64,000 nt of DNA from Desulfothermus sp964427155 (GCA_964427155.1 CAYRSC010000003.1:85860-149859), one strand, 5' to 3'. Positions 15,973-23,732 are shown, counted from the first letter of the stretch. Made by a program: numbers and translations. The notes: a model not told the origin generated them from the sequence alone.

Positions 15973-17736
15973 CTAGAATAGACCGGAAACCTTTCCAGTC
16001 TCAGGATCTACATCTACCTTCATAAAGGCTGGACGTGAGCTTGTTCCAGGCATGAGGCTAATGGTCCCTGCCACTGGACATAGGAATTTTGCCCCAGAGT
16101 ATATAAGGATATCCCGAATTGGAAGCACCCATCCCTTGGGCACACCCTTTAAGGTGGGGTCATGGCTCAAGGACAGATGGGTTTTCACCATCATGGTCAT
16201 ATAATCGGCATATTTTGGATCTTCTTCCAGCATCTTTGCCTTTGCCTCTGCCTCAGGGGTCCAGGTAACGCCATCTGCTCCATATACCTCCTTTGCAATA
16301 ATCTCTACCCTGTCCCTGAGCTTCATTTCAAGTGGATAGAGGAACTTAAATTCACTCTCTTCTTCACAGGCATCAATTACCGCATCTGCAAGTTCAAGGG
16401 CACCATCTCCTCCATATCTCCAGTGGTCAGATACTGCACAGCGGGCTCCTGCTTCCTCAGCTATCTTCCTAACAGCTGCTATCTCTGCATCAGTATCAGT
16501 ATAAAACTTATTGATACATACTACCGGATTCATGCCAGATTTTCTTATCACATTGATAAGATGTACCATATTTTCACATCCCTTTTCCACCAGCGCCACA
16601 TTTTCCTTGGTATATTCCTCGGGAAGAGGTCTTCCAGGAACCACTTTAGGTCCACCGCCATGCATCTTAAGGGCCCTGATAGTTACTGTAAGCACTGATA
16701 CATGAGGCTTTAAACCACTTAATCTGCATTTTACATTCCAGAACTTCTCAAAACCTATATCAGCGGCAAAACCGGATTCTGTCACATGATAATCAAACAT
16801 CTTCAATCCAATCCTATCCGCAATAATGGAGGACTGTCCCACAGCTATATTGGCAAAAGGTCCAGCATGTACCATACAGGGCTGATATTCTGCTGTACAC
16901 ATCAAGGTTGGATTAATAGTATTCCTCATCCATGCACACATGGCATTTCCAACCCTAAGGTCTCCCGTGGTAATGGGCTTTCCATCTCTGTTGAAGGCTA
17001 CAGTAATCTCATTTAGACGCTTTTTCATATCCGCCAGATCAGTGGCAATTGAGAGGATGGCCATGCACTCAGAACTCACAGAGATCCCAAACTTGGACTG
17101 CATAGTAAAACCATCATATTTGCCTCCAAGACCTATAACGATATTCCTGAGGGCCTGAGCACAAAAATCAAGGACCCATCCCATCTCTACCCTGGTGGGA
17201 TCCACATTAAGGGCGGGGATGCCAGAGAGTTTTTCAATCTTTTCAGGTCCATAATTCCTCTCATGCTGCATCCTTGCGGTAAGGGCAACCATAGCCAGAT
17301 TATGGGCATTTGTGATATCATTAATATCACCTGTGAGGCCCAGGGAGAATTCCGTCATGGGAATGAGGATGGCATTCCCACCACCAGCAGCTGTACCCTT
17401 GATGTTCATAGTGGGTCCCCCAGATGGCTGTCTCAGGGCCCCACCGACGTTCTTCCCTCTCTTCCCCAATCCTTCCATAAGTCCCACAGAAGTAGTAGTC
17501 TTTCCTTCCCCCAGAGGGGTAGGAGTAATGGCAGTAACCTCAATGTATTTTCCGTCAGGACGATCCTTTAGTCTATTTATAATCTTCAAAAAATCCAGCT
17601 TACACAGACGTCCCATGGGAATCACTTCGTCCTTTTCCAGCCCTAACTTCTCTCTCCATTCGTCAGTGGAGGGCATATTCTGTTCTGCCGCCTCAGAAAT
17701 TTGCCAGTCTTCCATTTTTGTTGGATCGTAGGCCAT
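15973..17736 (-). CDS. fhs: Formate-tetrahydrofolate ligase
   Basis: 587 residues, slightly longer than the common 555-560. The enzyme uses ATP to join formate to tetrahydrofolate, giving 10-formyl-THF, the entry step of the methyl branch of the Wood-Ljungdahl pathway and a source of one-carbon units. The P-loop T-P-L-G-E-G-K-T-T-T, the folate region R-Q-P-S-G-G-P-T-M-N-I-K-G, and N-D-I-T-N-A-H-N-L are all intact. AAGGAGA lies about 10 bases upstream of the ATG. It is a single-gene unit: a terminator follows it and a divergent regulator gene precedes it. Confidence 0.97.
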   Translation of the reverse strand: MAYDPTKMEDWQISEAAEQNMPSTDEWREKLGLEKDEVIPMGRLCKLDFLKIINRLKDRPDGKYIEVTAITPTPLGEGKTTTSVGLMEGLGKRGKNVGGALRQPSGGPTMNIKGTAAGGGNAILIPMTEFSLGLTGDINDITNAHNLAMVALTARMQHERNYGPEKIEKLSGIPALNVDPTRVEMGWVLDFCAQALRNIVIGLGGKYDGFTMQSKFGISVSSECMAILSIATDLADMKKRLNEITVAFNRDGKPITTGDLRVGNAMCAWMRNTINPTLMCTAEYQPCMVHAGPFANIAVGQSSIIADRIGLKMFDYHVTESGFAADIGFEKFWNVKCRLSGLKPHVSVLTVTIRALKMHGGGPKVVPGRPLPEEYTKENVALVEKGCENMVHLINVIRKSGMNPVVCINKFYTDTDAEIAAVRKIAEEAGARCAVSDHWRYGGDGALELADAVIDACEEESEFKFLYPLEMKLRDRVEIIAKEVYGADGVTWTPEAEAKAKMLEEDPKYADYMTMMVKTHLSLSHDPTLKGVPKGWVLPIRDILIYSGAKFLCPVAGTISLMPGTSSRPAFMKVDVDPETGKVSGLF

Positions 17737-17820
17737 CTCTATAACTCTCCTTGTTTTAAGGGTTAAACCTTAGTAAAATCACCCCTCACCAATTCAAGAT
17801 TCTTAAAACTTTTGCACAAC

Positions 17821-17849
17821 CCTTATCCCAAAATTTACATTCTTGTCAA
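17821..17849 (-). promoter_or_regulatory. Possible fhs promoter
   Basis: On the minus strand TTGACA (plus 17844-17849) and ATAAGG (plus 17821-17826) are 17 bases apart, about 85 bases upstream of fhs. The -35 element is perfect; the -10 element is poor. Confidence 0.35.
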
Positions 17850-17939
17850 AGCCATTTTTCAGAATAAAATTTTTATCCTTTCTTTACTTTTGCCCTCTAA
17901 CTCCTTATTACCTATGGAGATAAAGGATGGTAACCAAAG

Positions 17940-19298
17940 ATGATCAAAAACAAAGAGATCTTACAAGGGGCAGATTCTATACTGGAGAGTATCTCAGATG
18001 GGGTCTTTACTGTGGACCTCCACTGGAGGATAACCTATTTCAACAGGGCCGCAGAGGAAATAACTGGGATCTCCAGAAAAGAAGCACTGGGAAAGATATG
18101 CTCTGACGTATTTCGGTCCAATATGTGTGAGACAGAGTGCGCCCTGCGGGAGACCCTCAAGACCCGCCGACCTATTATAGGAAGAACAGGATATATTATA
18201 GACTCTGAAGGAAATAAGGTGCCAATAAGTATATCCACTGCAGTGCTTAGAGACAAACAGGGAAATATCATTGGAGGGGCAGAGACCTTTCGGGACCTCA
18301 GTGAACTGGAGCACCTCAGGACCGAACTTAAAGGACGATTTAGGATAGGAAATCTGGTTAGCAGAAGTAAAAAGATGCAGGAGATATTTGAGATACTCCC
18401 GGCCATTGCTGAAAGCCAAAGCACTGTTCTCATCCTGGGAGAGACAGGTACAGGCAAGGAGGTGATAGCAAAGACCATCCACTCCCTCAGTCCCAGAAGA
18501 AAGAAACCCTTTGTGGCCATCAATTGTGGGGCCCTCCCAGATACGCTGCTGGAATCAGAACTCTTTGGATATAAAAAAGGGGCCTTCACTGGCGCCCACA
18601 GGGATAAACCAGGAAAATTCTCCATGGCAGAAGGAGGAACCCTCTTTCTAGATGAGATAGGAGAGATAAGCCCTGCCCTTCAAGTGCGTTTACTAAGGGT
18701 GCTACAGGATAAGACCTTTGAACCACTGGGAGGGACCTCTCCCCAGAGGGCAGATGTCCGTATCATTGCGGCTACCCACCGTGACCTAAAACAGATGGTA
18801 AAGGAAGGAAAATTTAGACAGGACCTCTACTATAGACTAAATATAATAACCATTGAACTTCCCCCCTTACGGGAAAGAAAGGAAGATATCCCCCTACTGG
18901 TGGATACCTTTATAGAACATTTCAGAGAAATAGAAAAAAAAACCATCCATAAGATATCCTCAGAGGCCCTTGCCCTCCTTATGGCCTATGATTGGCCTGG
19001 AAATATAAGGGAACTGGAAAATGTAATAGAAAGGGCCTTTATCCTGTGTTCAGGAGAGGAAATAAATATTGAACACCTGCCCCCAGAGATAATCTCCATC
19101 AGGACCTCCCCCTCCCCTGACATAAAAACTGCACGCTCTCTCCTGGAAAGAGAACTTATATTAAAGGCCCTTAAAAAAAATAATTTCAACAGAGAAAAGA
19201 CCGCAGAAGAACTTGGCATACACAAGACCACCCTCTTTAGAAAATTAAAAAAACTCAACATCATCCTCCCCAAAAACAAGACCAGGAAAGATAAGTAG
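17940..19298 (+). CDS. Sigma-54 dependent transcriptional activator with PAS domain
   Basis: 452 residues in three parts: a PAS sensor (about 10-125), an AAA+ sigma-54 activation domain (about 145-370) with Walker A G-E-T-G-T-G-K-E, the sigma-54 contact loop G-A-F-T-G-A, and Walker B-like G-T-L-F-L-D-E-I-G, and a Fis-type helix-turn-helix at the end (about 405-445). There is no receiver domain, so the PAS domain itself must sense the signal. It carries C54, C63 and C67 in a C-x8-C-x3-C array that could bind a metal or cluster. The downstream genes form an orange-protein type operon, and Desulfovibrio vulgaris orp operons are controlled by such an activator. Its stop codon lies inside a predicted enhancer site. 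Confidence 0.92.
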   Translation: MIKNKEILQGADSILESISDGVFTVDLHWRITYFNRAAEEITGISRKEALGKICSDVFRSNMCETECALRETLKTRRPIIGRTGYIIDSEGNKVPISISTAVLRDKQGNIIGGAETFRDLSELEHLRTELKGRFRIGNLVSRSKKMQEIFEILPAIAESQSTVLILGETGTGKEVIAKTIHSLSPRRKKPFVAINCGALPDTLLESELFGYKKGAFTGAHRDKPGKFSMAEGGTLFLDEIGEISPALQVRLLRVLQDKTFEPLGGTSPQRADVRIIAATHRDLKQMVKEGKFRQDLYYRLNIITIELPPLRERKEDIPLLVDTFIEHFREIEKKTIHKISSEALALLMAYDWPGNIRELENVIERAFILCSGEEINIEHLPPEIISIRTSPSPDIKTARSLLERELILKALKKNNFNREKTAEELGIHKTTLFRKLKKLNIILPKNKTRKDK

Positions 19299-19314
19299 CA
19301 ATAATGCTACTTAT
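19291..19314 (+). promoter_or_regulatory. Enhancer palindrome 1 for the sigma-54 activator
   Basis: A perfect 10-bp inverted repeat, ATAAGTAGCA and TGCTACTTAT, with centre ATAA. It contains the stop codon of the activator gene. Its core TAGCAATAATGCTACT is repeated exactly 32 bases downstream. It lies about 115 bases upstream of the -24/-12 promoter, a normal enhancer distance. Confidence 0.7.
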
Positions 19315-19327
19315 TAAAAGGCCATAA

Positions 19328-19343
19328 TAGCAATAATGCTACT
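19328..19343 (+). promoter_or_regulatory. Enhancer palindrome 2 for the sigma-54 activator
   Basis: Exact second copy of the 16-base core TAGCAATAATGCTACT (TAGCA/TGCTA arms), centred 32 bases (about three helical turns) from copy 1, so that two activator dimers would sit on the same face of the DNA. Confidence 0.7.
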
Positions 19344-19405
19344 AAATCTCTCCCCTCTATTTTTATCTTTTCATTGTTCTAGGGGAAGATAGGTTGATCA
19401 AAATA

Positions 19406-19421
19406 TGGCATGATATGTGCT
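19406..19421 (+). promoter_or_regulatory. Sigma-54 (-24/-12) promoter of the ORP-type operon
   Basis: TGGCAT-GATAT-GTGCT, compared with consensus TGGCAC-N5-TTGCW. The invariant GG and GC are correctly 10 bases apart. It is the only GG-N10-GC match I found in the spacer. Transcription would start near 19431, within 2 bases of the predicted start codon at 19433. Confidence 0.65.
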
Positions 19422-19432
19422 TAAAAGAGAAT

Positions 19433-20002
19433 ATGAAGACAAGGGTTGGCTTCACAGTGTGGGAAAAGAGGATAGCCCCTGTGTGTGATGTGGCACGGGA
19501 GATAGAGGTGGTTGAGGTGGAGGATGGCAGGATAGAGAAGGAATACTTGCTCAGATGTCCAGATCTCTCTCCATGGCACAGGGGTCATTTTTTTAAAAGG
19601 GCAGGACTAAATGTGGTTGTATGTGGAGCCATCTCTAAATATCTCATGGAACTGCTTCAGGAACTTGGGATAGAGGTTATTGCCTTTACTGCGGGGGAAG
19701 CAGAAGAGATAAAGAGGGCTTTTTTAGAGAACAGGCTCTTTAAAACCACATATGCAATGCCTGGTTGTCAAAAAATGAGAAGGGGACTTCTCAGGAGGTG
19801 CAGGATGCAAGGACAAGGAGGAGGACGAGGTCAGGGACAGGGAAGAGGTAGAGGTCAGGGACAAGGAGGAGGACGAGGAAGGGGAAGAATAGATGGGATG
19901 TGTGTGTGTCCAAAATGTGGCTACAGCACTGAGCATGTGAGGGGAATGCCCTGTTTTGAAAAAAGATGTCCAAATTGCAATATACCCCTTATGAGGGGAT
20001 AA
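19433..20002 (+). CDS. NifB/NifX-like protein with Arg-Gly-Gln linker and zinc-ribbon tail
   Basis: 189 residues in three parts. Residues 1-110 resemble the dinitrogenase Fe-Mo cofactor-binding fold (V-G-F-T-V-W-E-K-R-I-A-P-V at the start, V-V-V-C-G-A-I-S-K-Y in the middle). Residues 127-152 are a run of Arg, Gly and Gln. The end is a cysteine-rich module with C157, C159, C162, C174, C179 and C182 (C-P-K-C-G-Y and C-P-N-C), most like a zinc ribbon. I start at the ATG at 19433, which fits family starts; an upstream start at 19394 would lie before the sigma-54 promoter. It is the first gene of the ORP-type operon. Role unknown; it may bind metal or nucleic acid. Confidence 0.7.
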   Translation: MKTRVGFTVWEKRIAPVCDVAREIEVVEVEDGRIEKEYLLRCPDLSPWHRGHFFKRAGLNVVVCGAISKYLMELLQELGIEVIAFTAGEAEEIKRAFLENRLFKTTYAMPGCQKMRRGLLRRCRMQGQGGGRGQGQGRGRGQGQGGGRGRGRIDGMCVCPKCGYSTEHVRGMPCFEKRCPNCNIPLMRG

Positions 20003-20025
20003 AAAAATAAAAGGAGGTGATAGTT

Positions 20026-20358
20026 ATGCCAGGAGGAGATAGGACTGGACCAATGGGATTAGGACCCAGGACAGGAAGAGGGCTTGGTTTTTGTTCTGGA
20101 AGAAACGCCCCAGGCTGGACCTATGGACCAGGAAGAGGGATGGGAAGAGGATTTAGAGGAGGTTTTGGAAGAGGATTTGGCCGGGGATGGGGTCGCGGCA
20201 GAGGCTGGTGGGGATGCTGGTGGCCTGCACCCTATTATGGTGCAACCCCTGCCCCTGCAGATCCAGCCACAGAAAAAGAGGTCCTGAAGAATGAGGCAGA
20301 GTTTCTGCGTAGTCGGTTAGAGGAGATAGAGAAGCGCCTTGCAGAAATAGAGAAATAA
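20026..20358 (+). CDS. DUF5320-type glycine/arginine-rich protein
   Basis: About 110 residues. It opens M-P-G-G-D-R-T-G-P-M-G-L-G-P-R-T-G-R-G, the hallmark of DUF5320 proteins that accompany dinitrogenase-cofactor-like and Mrp-like genes in anaerobes. A Gly/Arg/Phe/Trp-rich centre follows, and then a short C-terminal coiled coil (about residues 80-110) likely to oligomerise. The start is the ATG at 20026, 8 bases after AAGGAGG; a GTG inside that site at 20017 is not used. Function is unknown. A GC hairpin follows it within the operon. Confidence 0.8.
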   Translation: MPGGDRTGPMGLGPRTGRGLGFCSGRNAPGWTYGPGRGMGRGFRGGFGRGFGRGWGRGRGWWGCWWPAPYYGATPAPADPATEKEVLKNEAEFLRSRLEEIEKRLAEIEK

Positions 20359-20368
20359 AAACCCAGCA

Positions 20369-20388
20369 GGGGGCCCCACTGGGCCCCC
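20369..20388 (+). terminator. GC-rich hairpin inside the ORP-type operon
   Basis: GGGGGCCC (20369-20376) pairs with GGGCCCCC (20381-20388) across loop CACT. The tail is TCCTCTCTTTCA, poor in T, so it may be a weak terminator or an mRNA-stability element that lowers expression of the downstream ATPase genes compared with the two short upstream proteins. Confidence 0.55.
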
Positions 20389-20416
20389 TCCTCTCTTTCA
20401 ATGAGGAGGAAAAGAG

Positions 20417-20779
20417 ATGAAGATAGCAATAACTACCATGGGAGAAGACCTAAACGCCCCTTTGGATCCCAGATTTGGAAGGGCCAAAAAGTTTCTTATA
20501 TACGATACACAGACCAAGGAATATGAGATTATTGATAACACCCAAAATCTGAACCTTCCCAAGGGAGCAGGCATCCAGGCGGCCCAAAATGTGGCAGGAG
20601 CAGGAGTAAAGGCAGTAATCACTGGTCACTGTGGACCAAAGGCCTTTAATGTACTCTCTGCGGCAAAGATAGATATATACCTCTCAAATGCCCAGACCGT
20701 TGCCCAGGCCATTGAAGAGTTTGAACAGGGCAAGCTTACTCCAGCAAAATCTTTTGATGTGGAGGGACACTGGGTATGA
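20417..20779 (+). CDS. Orange-protein-like dinitrogenase iron-molybdenum cofactor family protein
   Basis: 120 residues, a single NifX/NifB-C fold. Typical features are M-K-I-A-I-T-T-M-G at the start, P-L-D-P-R-F-G-R-A near residue 16, and A-V-I-T-G-H-C-G-P-K-A-F in the second half. In Desulfovibrio the orange protein of this family binds a mixed Mo-Cu sulfide cluster. GAGGAGG precedes the ATG. It overlaps the first MinD-like ATPase by 4 bases, and the two are probably partners. Confidence 0.88.
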   Translation: MKIAITTMGEDLNAPLDPRFGRAKKFLIYDTQTKEYEIIDNTQNLNLPKGAGIQAAQNVAGAGVKAVITGHCGPKAFNVLSAAKIDIYLSNAQTVAQAIEEFEQGKLTPAKSFDVEGHWV

Positions 20780-21624
20780 AGATATGTGTGGCATCGGGGA
20801 AAGGAGGCACTGGAAAGACTACAGTAGCCGTAAATCTGGCCCGCACCGTGGAAGGGGAGGTGGCACTTCTGGATTGCGATGTGGAAGAGCCAAATACCAA
20901 CCTCTTTTTAAAAGGGGAACTCAAGGAGAAAGAGAGGGCTACTGTAAGTGTCCCCCAGGTAAATGAAGAATTATGTGATGGATGTAGAAAGTGCTCTGAG
21001 TTTTGTGAATACAAGGCAATTGTAGTAATAGAAAAGATACCCATGTTGTTTTATGAGCTATGTCATAGCTGTGGAGGTTGTAGCAGAATCTGCCCCACAG
21101 GGGCAATTAAAGAGGTCCCTCGAGAAATAGGGGTTATTGAAACATATAAAAGAGATAATATAACCCTCTTTCAGGGCAGAATAAACGTAGGGGTGGCAAC
21201 GTCTCCCCCCCTTATAAAACAGGTCAAGAAAAAGGCAAAGGGACATCATATAGCCATCCTGGATGCCCCTCCAGGTACCTCGTGTCCTGCAGTTACCACC
21301 CTCAAGGGATGTGACTTCGCCCTACTGGTAACAGAACCCACTCCTTTTGGACTCAATGACCTGATCCTGGCAGTGGAGGTCACAAAAGAACTTGGTGTAC
21401 CTGCAGGGGTGGTGGTAAATCGCTGTGATATAGGAGATAGAAGGGTATATGACTATTGCAAGACACAGGAGATACCTATTCTTATGGAAATAAAACACAG
21501 CATAGATATTGCCAAATATTATAGTGAGGGACATTTATTGGTGGATAAGGATGAGGAACTTAGAAGCCAGTTTAGAGAGCTCTACCACAAGATTGTCCCC
21601 CTAGTGAACAACAACAAACATTAG
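20776..21624 (+). CDS. MinD/Mrp-like P-loop ATPase with two [4Fe-4S] ferredoxin motifs (copy 1)
   Basis: 282 residues. The deviant Walker A S-G-K-G-G-T-G-K-T-T opens the protein. A ferredoxin insert at about residues 60-115 has two cluster motifs, C-D-G-C-R-K-C-S-E-F-C and C-H-S-C-G-G-C-S-R-I-C-P. Switch motifs A-L-L-D-C-D-V-E-E and L-D-A-P-P-G-T-S-C-P follow. Paired ATPases of this kind belong to the orange-protein complex of sulfate reducers, where they have been connected with cell-division positioning; a role in cluster loading is also plausible. It lies between the ORP-like gene and a paralogue. Confidence 0.9.
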   Translation: MKICVASGKGGTGKTTVAVNLARTVEGEVALLDCDVEEPNTNLFLKGELKEKERATVSVPQVNEELCDGCRKCSEFCEYKAIVVIEKIPMLFYELCHSCGGCSRICPTGAIKEVPREIGVIETYKRDNITLFQGRINVGVATSPPLIKQVKKKAKGHHIAILDAPPGTSCPAVTTLKGCDFALLVTEPTPFGLNDLILAVEVTKELGVPAGVVVNRCDIGDRRVYDYCKTQEIPILMEIKHSIDIAKYYSEGHLLVDKDEELRSQFRELYHKIVPLVNNNKH

Positions 21625-21641
21625 TAGAGGCGAGATGTCCT

Positions 21642-22541
21642 ATGATACAACCCAAGGAACTCGTAATAATAAGTGGAAAGGGCGGAACAGGAAAAACATC
21701 TTTAACCGCCTCCTTTGCCTCTCTTATGCACAGGGCAGTCCTGGCGGACTGCGATGTGGATGCTGCAGATCTGCATCTGGTGTTAACTCCCACTATAATT
21801 GAAAAGTATGATTTTATAAGTGGACATGAGCCCTTTTTAAAGAAAGATAAGTGCAGTCAATGTGGCACGTGCATAGAGATGTGCAGATTTGAGGCGATAG
21901 GATTCAAGGATGAAACAATAGAGATTGACCTCTCCTCGTGTGAGGGATGTGGGGTATGTGTATATTTTTGTCCTGAAGATGTTATTGGTTTTAAAGATAG
22001 GTGGTGTGGGAACTGGATGATATCCTCTACAAGATATGGTCCAATGATCCACGCCAAATTGGGAATTGCCGCGGAAAATTCTGGCAAGCTGGTATCCCTG
22101 GTGAGGGAAAAAGCAAGGGAGGTGGCCCAGAAGGAGAATATCTCCCATATCATTATTGATGGTCCTCCAGGCATTGGTTGTCCAGTAATAGCCTCTATTA
22201 CCGGAGCATCTTATGTTATTGTAGTAACAGAACCTACTGTGTCGGGGATCCATGACCTGGAGAGAGTTACCTCTCTTGTTGACCATTTTAATATCCCCTG
22301 TGGGATTGTAATAAACAAATGGGATATTCATCCCTCTATCACTAACCAAATAGAAGACTTGGTTAAAAATAGAGACAAAAATATCCTGGGGAAAATATCC
22401 TATGACCCTATTGTCACTACTGCCCAACTTCAACAACGACCAGTAGTAGAAATGAAAACTCCAGTGGCAGAGGAGATAAAAGAGATATTCCACAAGGTAA
22501 TGAACCACGTGAAAAACTCAAAAGAGGAGGTCAGCATATGA
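21642..22541 (+). CDS. MinD/Mrp-like P-loop ATPase with two [4Fe-4S] ferredoxin motifs (copy 2)
   Basis: 299 residues, a clear paralogue of the preceding gene. It has Walker A S-G-K-G-G-T-G-K-T-S, A-D-C-D-V-D-A-A-D-L-H, ferredoxin motifs C-S-Q-C-G-T-C-I-E-M-C and C-E-G-C-G-V-C-V-Y-F-C-P, and D-G-P-P-G-I-G-C-P. The C-P pair in this last motif is shared by both copies. The two ATPases probably form a heterodimer. It overlaps the last gene of the operon by 4 bases. Confidence 0.9.
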   Translation: MIQPKELVIISGKGGTGKTSLTASFASLMHRAVLADCDVDAADLHLVLTPTIIEKYDFISGHEPFLKKDKCSQCGTCIEMCRFEAIGFKDETIEIDLSSCEGCGVCVYFCPEDVIGFKDRWCGNWMISSTRYGPMIHAKLGIAAENSGKLVSLVREKAREVAQKENISHIIIDGPPGIGCPVIASITGASYVIVVTEPTVSGIHDLERVTSLVDHFNIPCGIVINKWDIHPSITNQIEDLVKNRDKNILGKISYDPIVTTAQLQQRPVVEMKTPVAEEIKEIFHKVMNHVKNSKEEVSI

Positions 22542-22876
22542 GAATAGCAATACCTGTGGCTCAAGGAAGACTATGTATGCATTTTGGTCATTGTGAACAA
22601 TTTGCCCTGGTAGATGTGGATCCAGAGACAAAGACCATCAAAGGTATGCAGATGGTGACTCCACCCCCTCATCAACCAGGGGTACTTCCTCCCTGGATGG
22701 CTGAGCAGGGGGTCAACCTGGTAATAGCAGGGGGCATGGGGGCCCGGGCCATTGGCTTTTTTGATCAATTAGGTATAAAGGTAATTGTGGGAGCTCCCTC
22801 AGATACCCCAGAAAACATAGTCCAGGCATATTTGAATGATACCCTTGTCACTGGCCAAAATGTATGCGACCATTAA
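22538..22876 (+). CDS. NifB/NifX-family cofactor-binding protein
   Basis: 112 residues of the dinitrogenase iron-molybdenum cofactor fold. The start M-R-I-A-I-P-V-A and the metal-site region C-M-H-F-G-H-C-E-Q-F-A are typical, as is the later V-I-A-G-G-M-G-A-R-A-I. The H-F-G-H with flanking cysteines could bind a metal cluster. It is the third protein of this fold in the operon and the last gene; it is coupled to the second ATPase by an ATGA overlap. Confidence 0.88.
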   Translation: MRIAIPVAQGRLCMHFGHCEQFALVDVDPETKTIKGMQMVTPPPHQPGVLPPWMAEQGVNLVIAGGMGARAIGFFDQLGIKVIVGAPSDTPENIVQAYLNDTLVTGQNVCDH

Positions 22877-22890
22877 ATCTGCTAAAATAG

Positions 22891-22910
22891 GGGGGCCTGA
22901 ACAGGGTCCC
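22891..22910. terminator. Weak hairpin between convergent genes
   Basis: An imperfect GC stem with one bulge (GGGGGCCT, loop GAAC, AGGGTCCC) lies in the 37-base spacer between two convergent genes. There is no clear T tract, so it is only a possible terminator. Confidence 0.3.
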
Positions 22911-22913
22911 TTC

Positions 22914-23732
22914 CTACCCTTTATTGGAGACAGAGATTATCTCCTGAGCAAATTTTTGATACAGGGAATTAGAGGGCTCCAGTTTTAATGCCTTAGAGAT
23001 GGAGGCCTTTGCCTCTTTTATTTTACCCCATTCTTTATATAACTTTGCCAGATTAAAATAGATATTTCCATGTTCTCCAAAGACCTTTAATGTCTTCTTA
23101 TAACACCTCTCTGCATCCTCATACCTTCCAAGATTCCTATAAGCATTTATAAGAATTCTAAATGCTTGCATATTTCTGGGGTCTTTCTTAAGGCTCTCCT
23201 TACAAAAACGAATGGTCTGCTCATAATCCTTTGCCTGATAAAAACGCTCTGCCACATCTGCAAGTACCTCAGCAGACCCTCCATATTCTTTTAATATCTT
23301 GTTTATGGCATTAGCAGAACCCATTGCATCCTTATTCAAAAGATACCTTTGAAGCATATCCAACAGTCTCTTCTTCTTTTCCTCCTCCTCTTTTCTGGCC
23401 TTAAGCTCTTCCCCCTCTTCCATCTCCTTGAGAATATTCTTCACCATCTTCACAAGGTCCTGGAGGAGTCTCTTTTCCTCTCCCTTTACGTACTTAAACC
23501 CTTCTGGCAAATACTCCCGGATTTCAGGTATAGTGGATATTATCTGGACCAGTTCTGCAATAAGATAATCTACCTCTATCCTCTCCTGACCAATGAGTTT
23601 AGAATTCAAAAAGAGCTTTAAGGCCTCGCACATTGACAAGATGCCCTTTATGGTATCCTTTTTGTTTAGTTGAGATTTTGCCCGTCCCAGCAGGCCCTTT
23701 ATGTGAAGAAAGGGTCGTTGTTGAAGAACCAT
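22914..23732 (-). CDS. Tetratricopeptide repeat protein
   Basis: 272 residues. The first 100 are helical, followed by a strongly charged Lys/Glu stretch (about 105-125), and then three or four TPR units from about residue 135 to the end. The canonical pattern is visible in A-F-R-I-L-I-N-A-Y-R-N-L-G-R-Y-E-D-A and I-Y-F-N-L-A-K-L-Y-K-E-W-G-K. No signal peptide or helix is seen, so it is a cytosolic scaffold. Partners are unknown. AAGGAGAGG precedes the ATG. It is a single gene, divergent from the Bax-inhibitor gene and convergent with the ORP-type operon. Confidence 0.8.
   Translation of the reverse strand: MVLQQRPFLHIKGLLGRAKSQLNKKDTIKGILSMCEALKLFLNSKLIGQERIEVDYLIAELVQIISTIPEIREYLPEGFKYVKGEEKRLLQDLVKMVKNILKEMEEGEELKARKEEEEKKKRLLDMLQRYLLNKDAMGSANAINKILKEYGGSAEVLADVAERFYQAKDYEQTIRFCKESLKKDPRNMQAFRILINAYRNLGRYEDAERCYKKTLKVFGEHGNIYFNLAKLYKEWGKIKEAKASISKALKLEPSNSLYQKFAQEIISVSNKG

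Noticed and set aside
17802..17819. Rex-like TTGTGCA half site before fhs
   Set aside because: Only about 9 of 14 consensus positions match, and the second half is not recognisable.
19394..19432. Upstream in-frame start for the first ORP-type operon gene
   Set aside because: It would place the start codon before the sigma-54 promoter, and the extra residues do not match the family start.
19811..19890. RG-rich tract as a frameshift artefact
   Set aside because: The frame stays open into a well-formed six-cysteine module after the tract.
22571..22610. TTGTGAA sequence inside the last ORP-type gene as a Rex site
   Set aside because: It lies within coding sequence (H-C-E-Q) with no matching second half or promoter.
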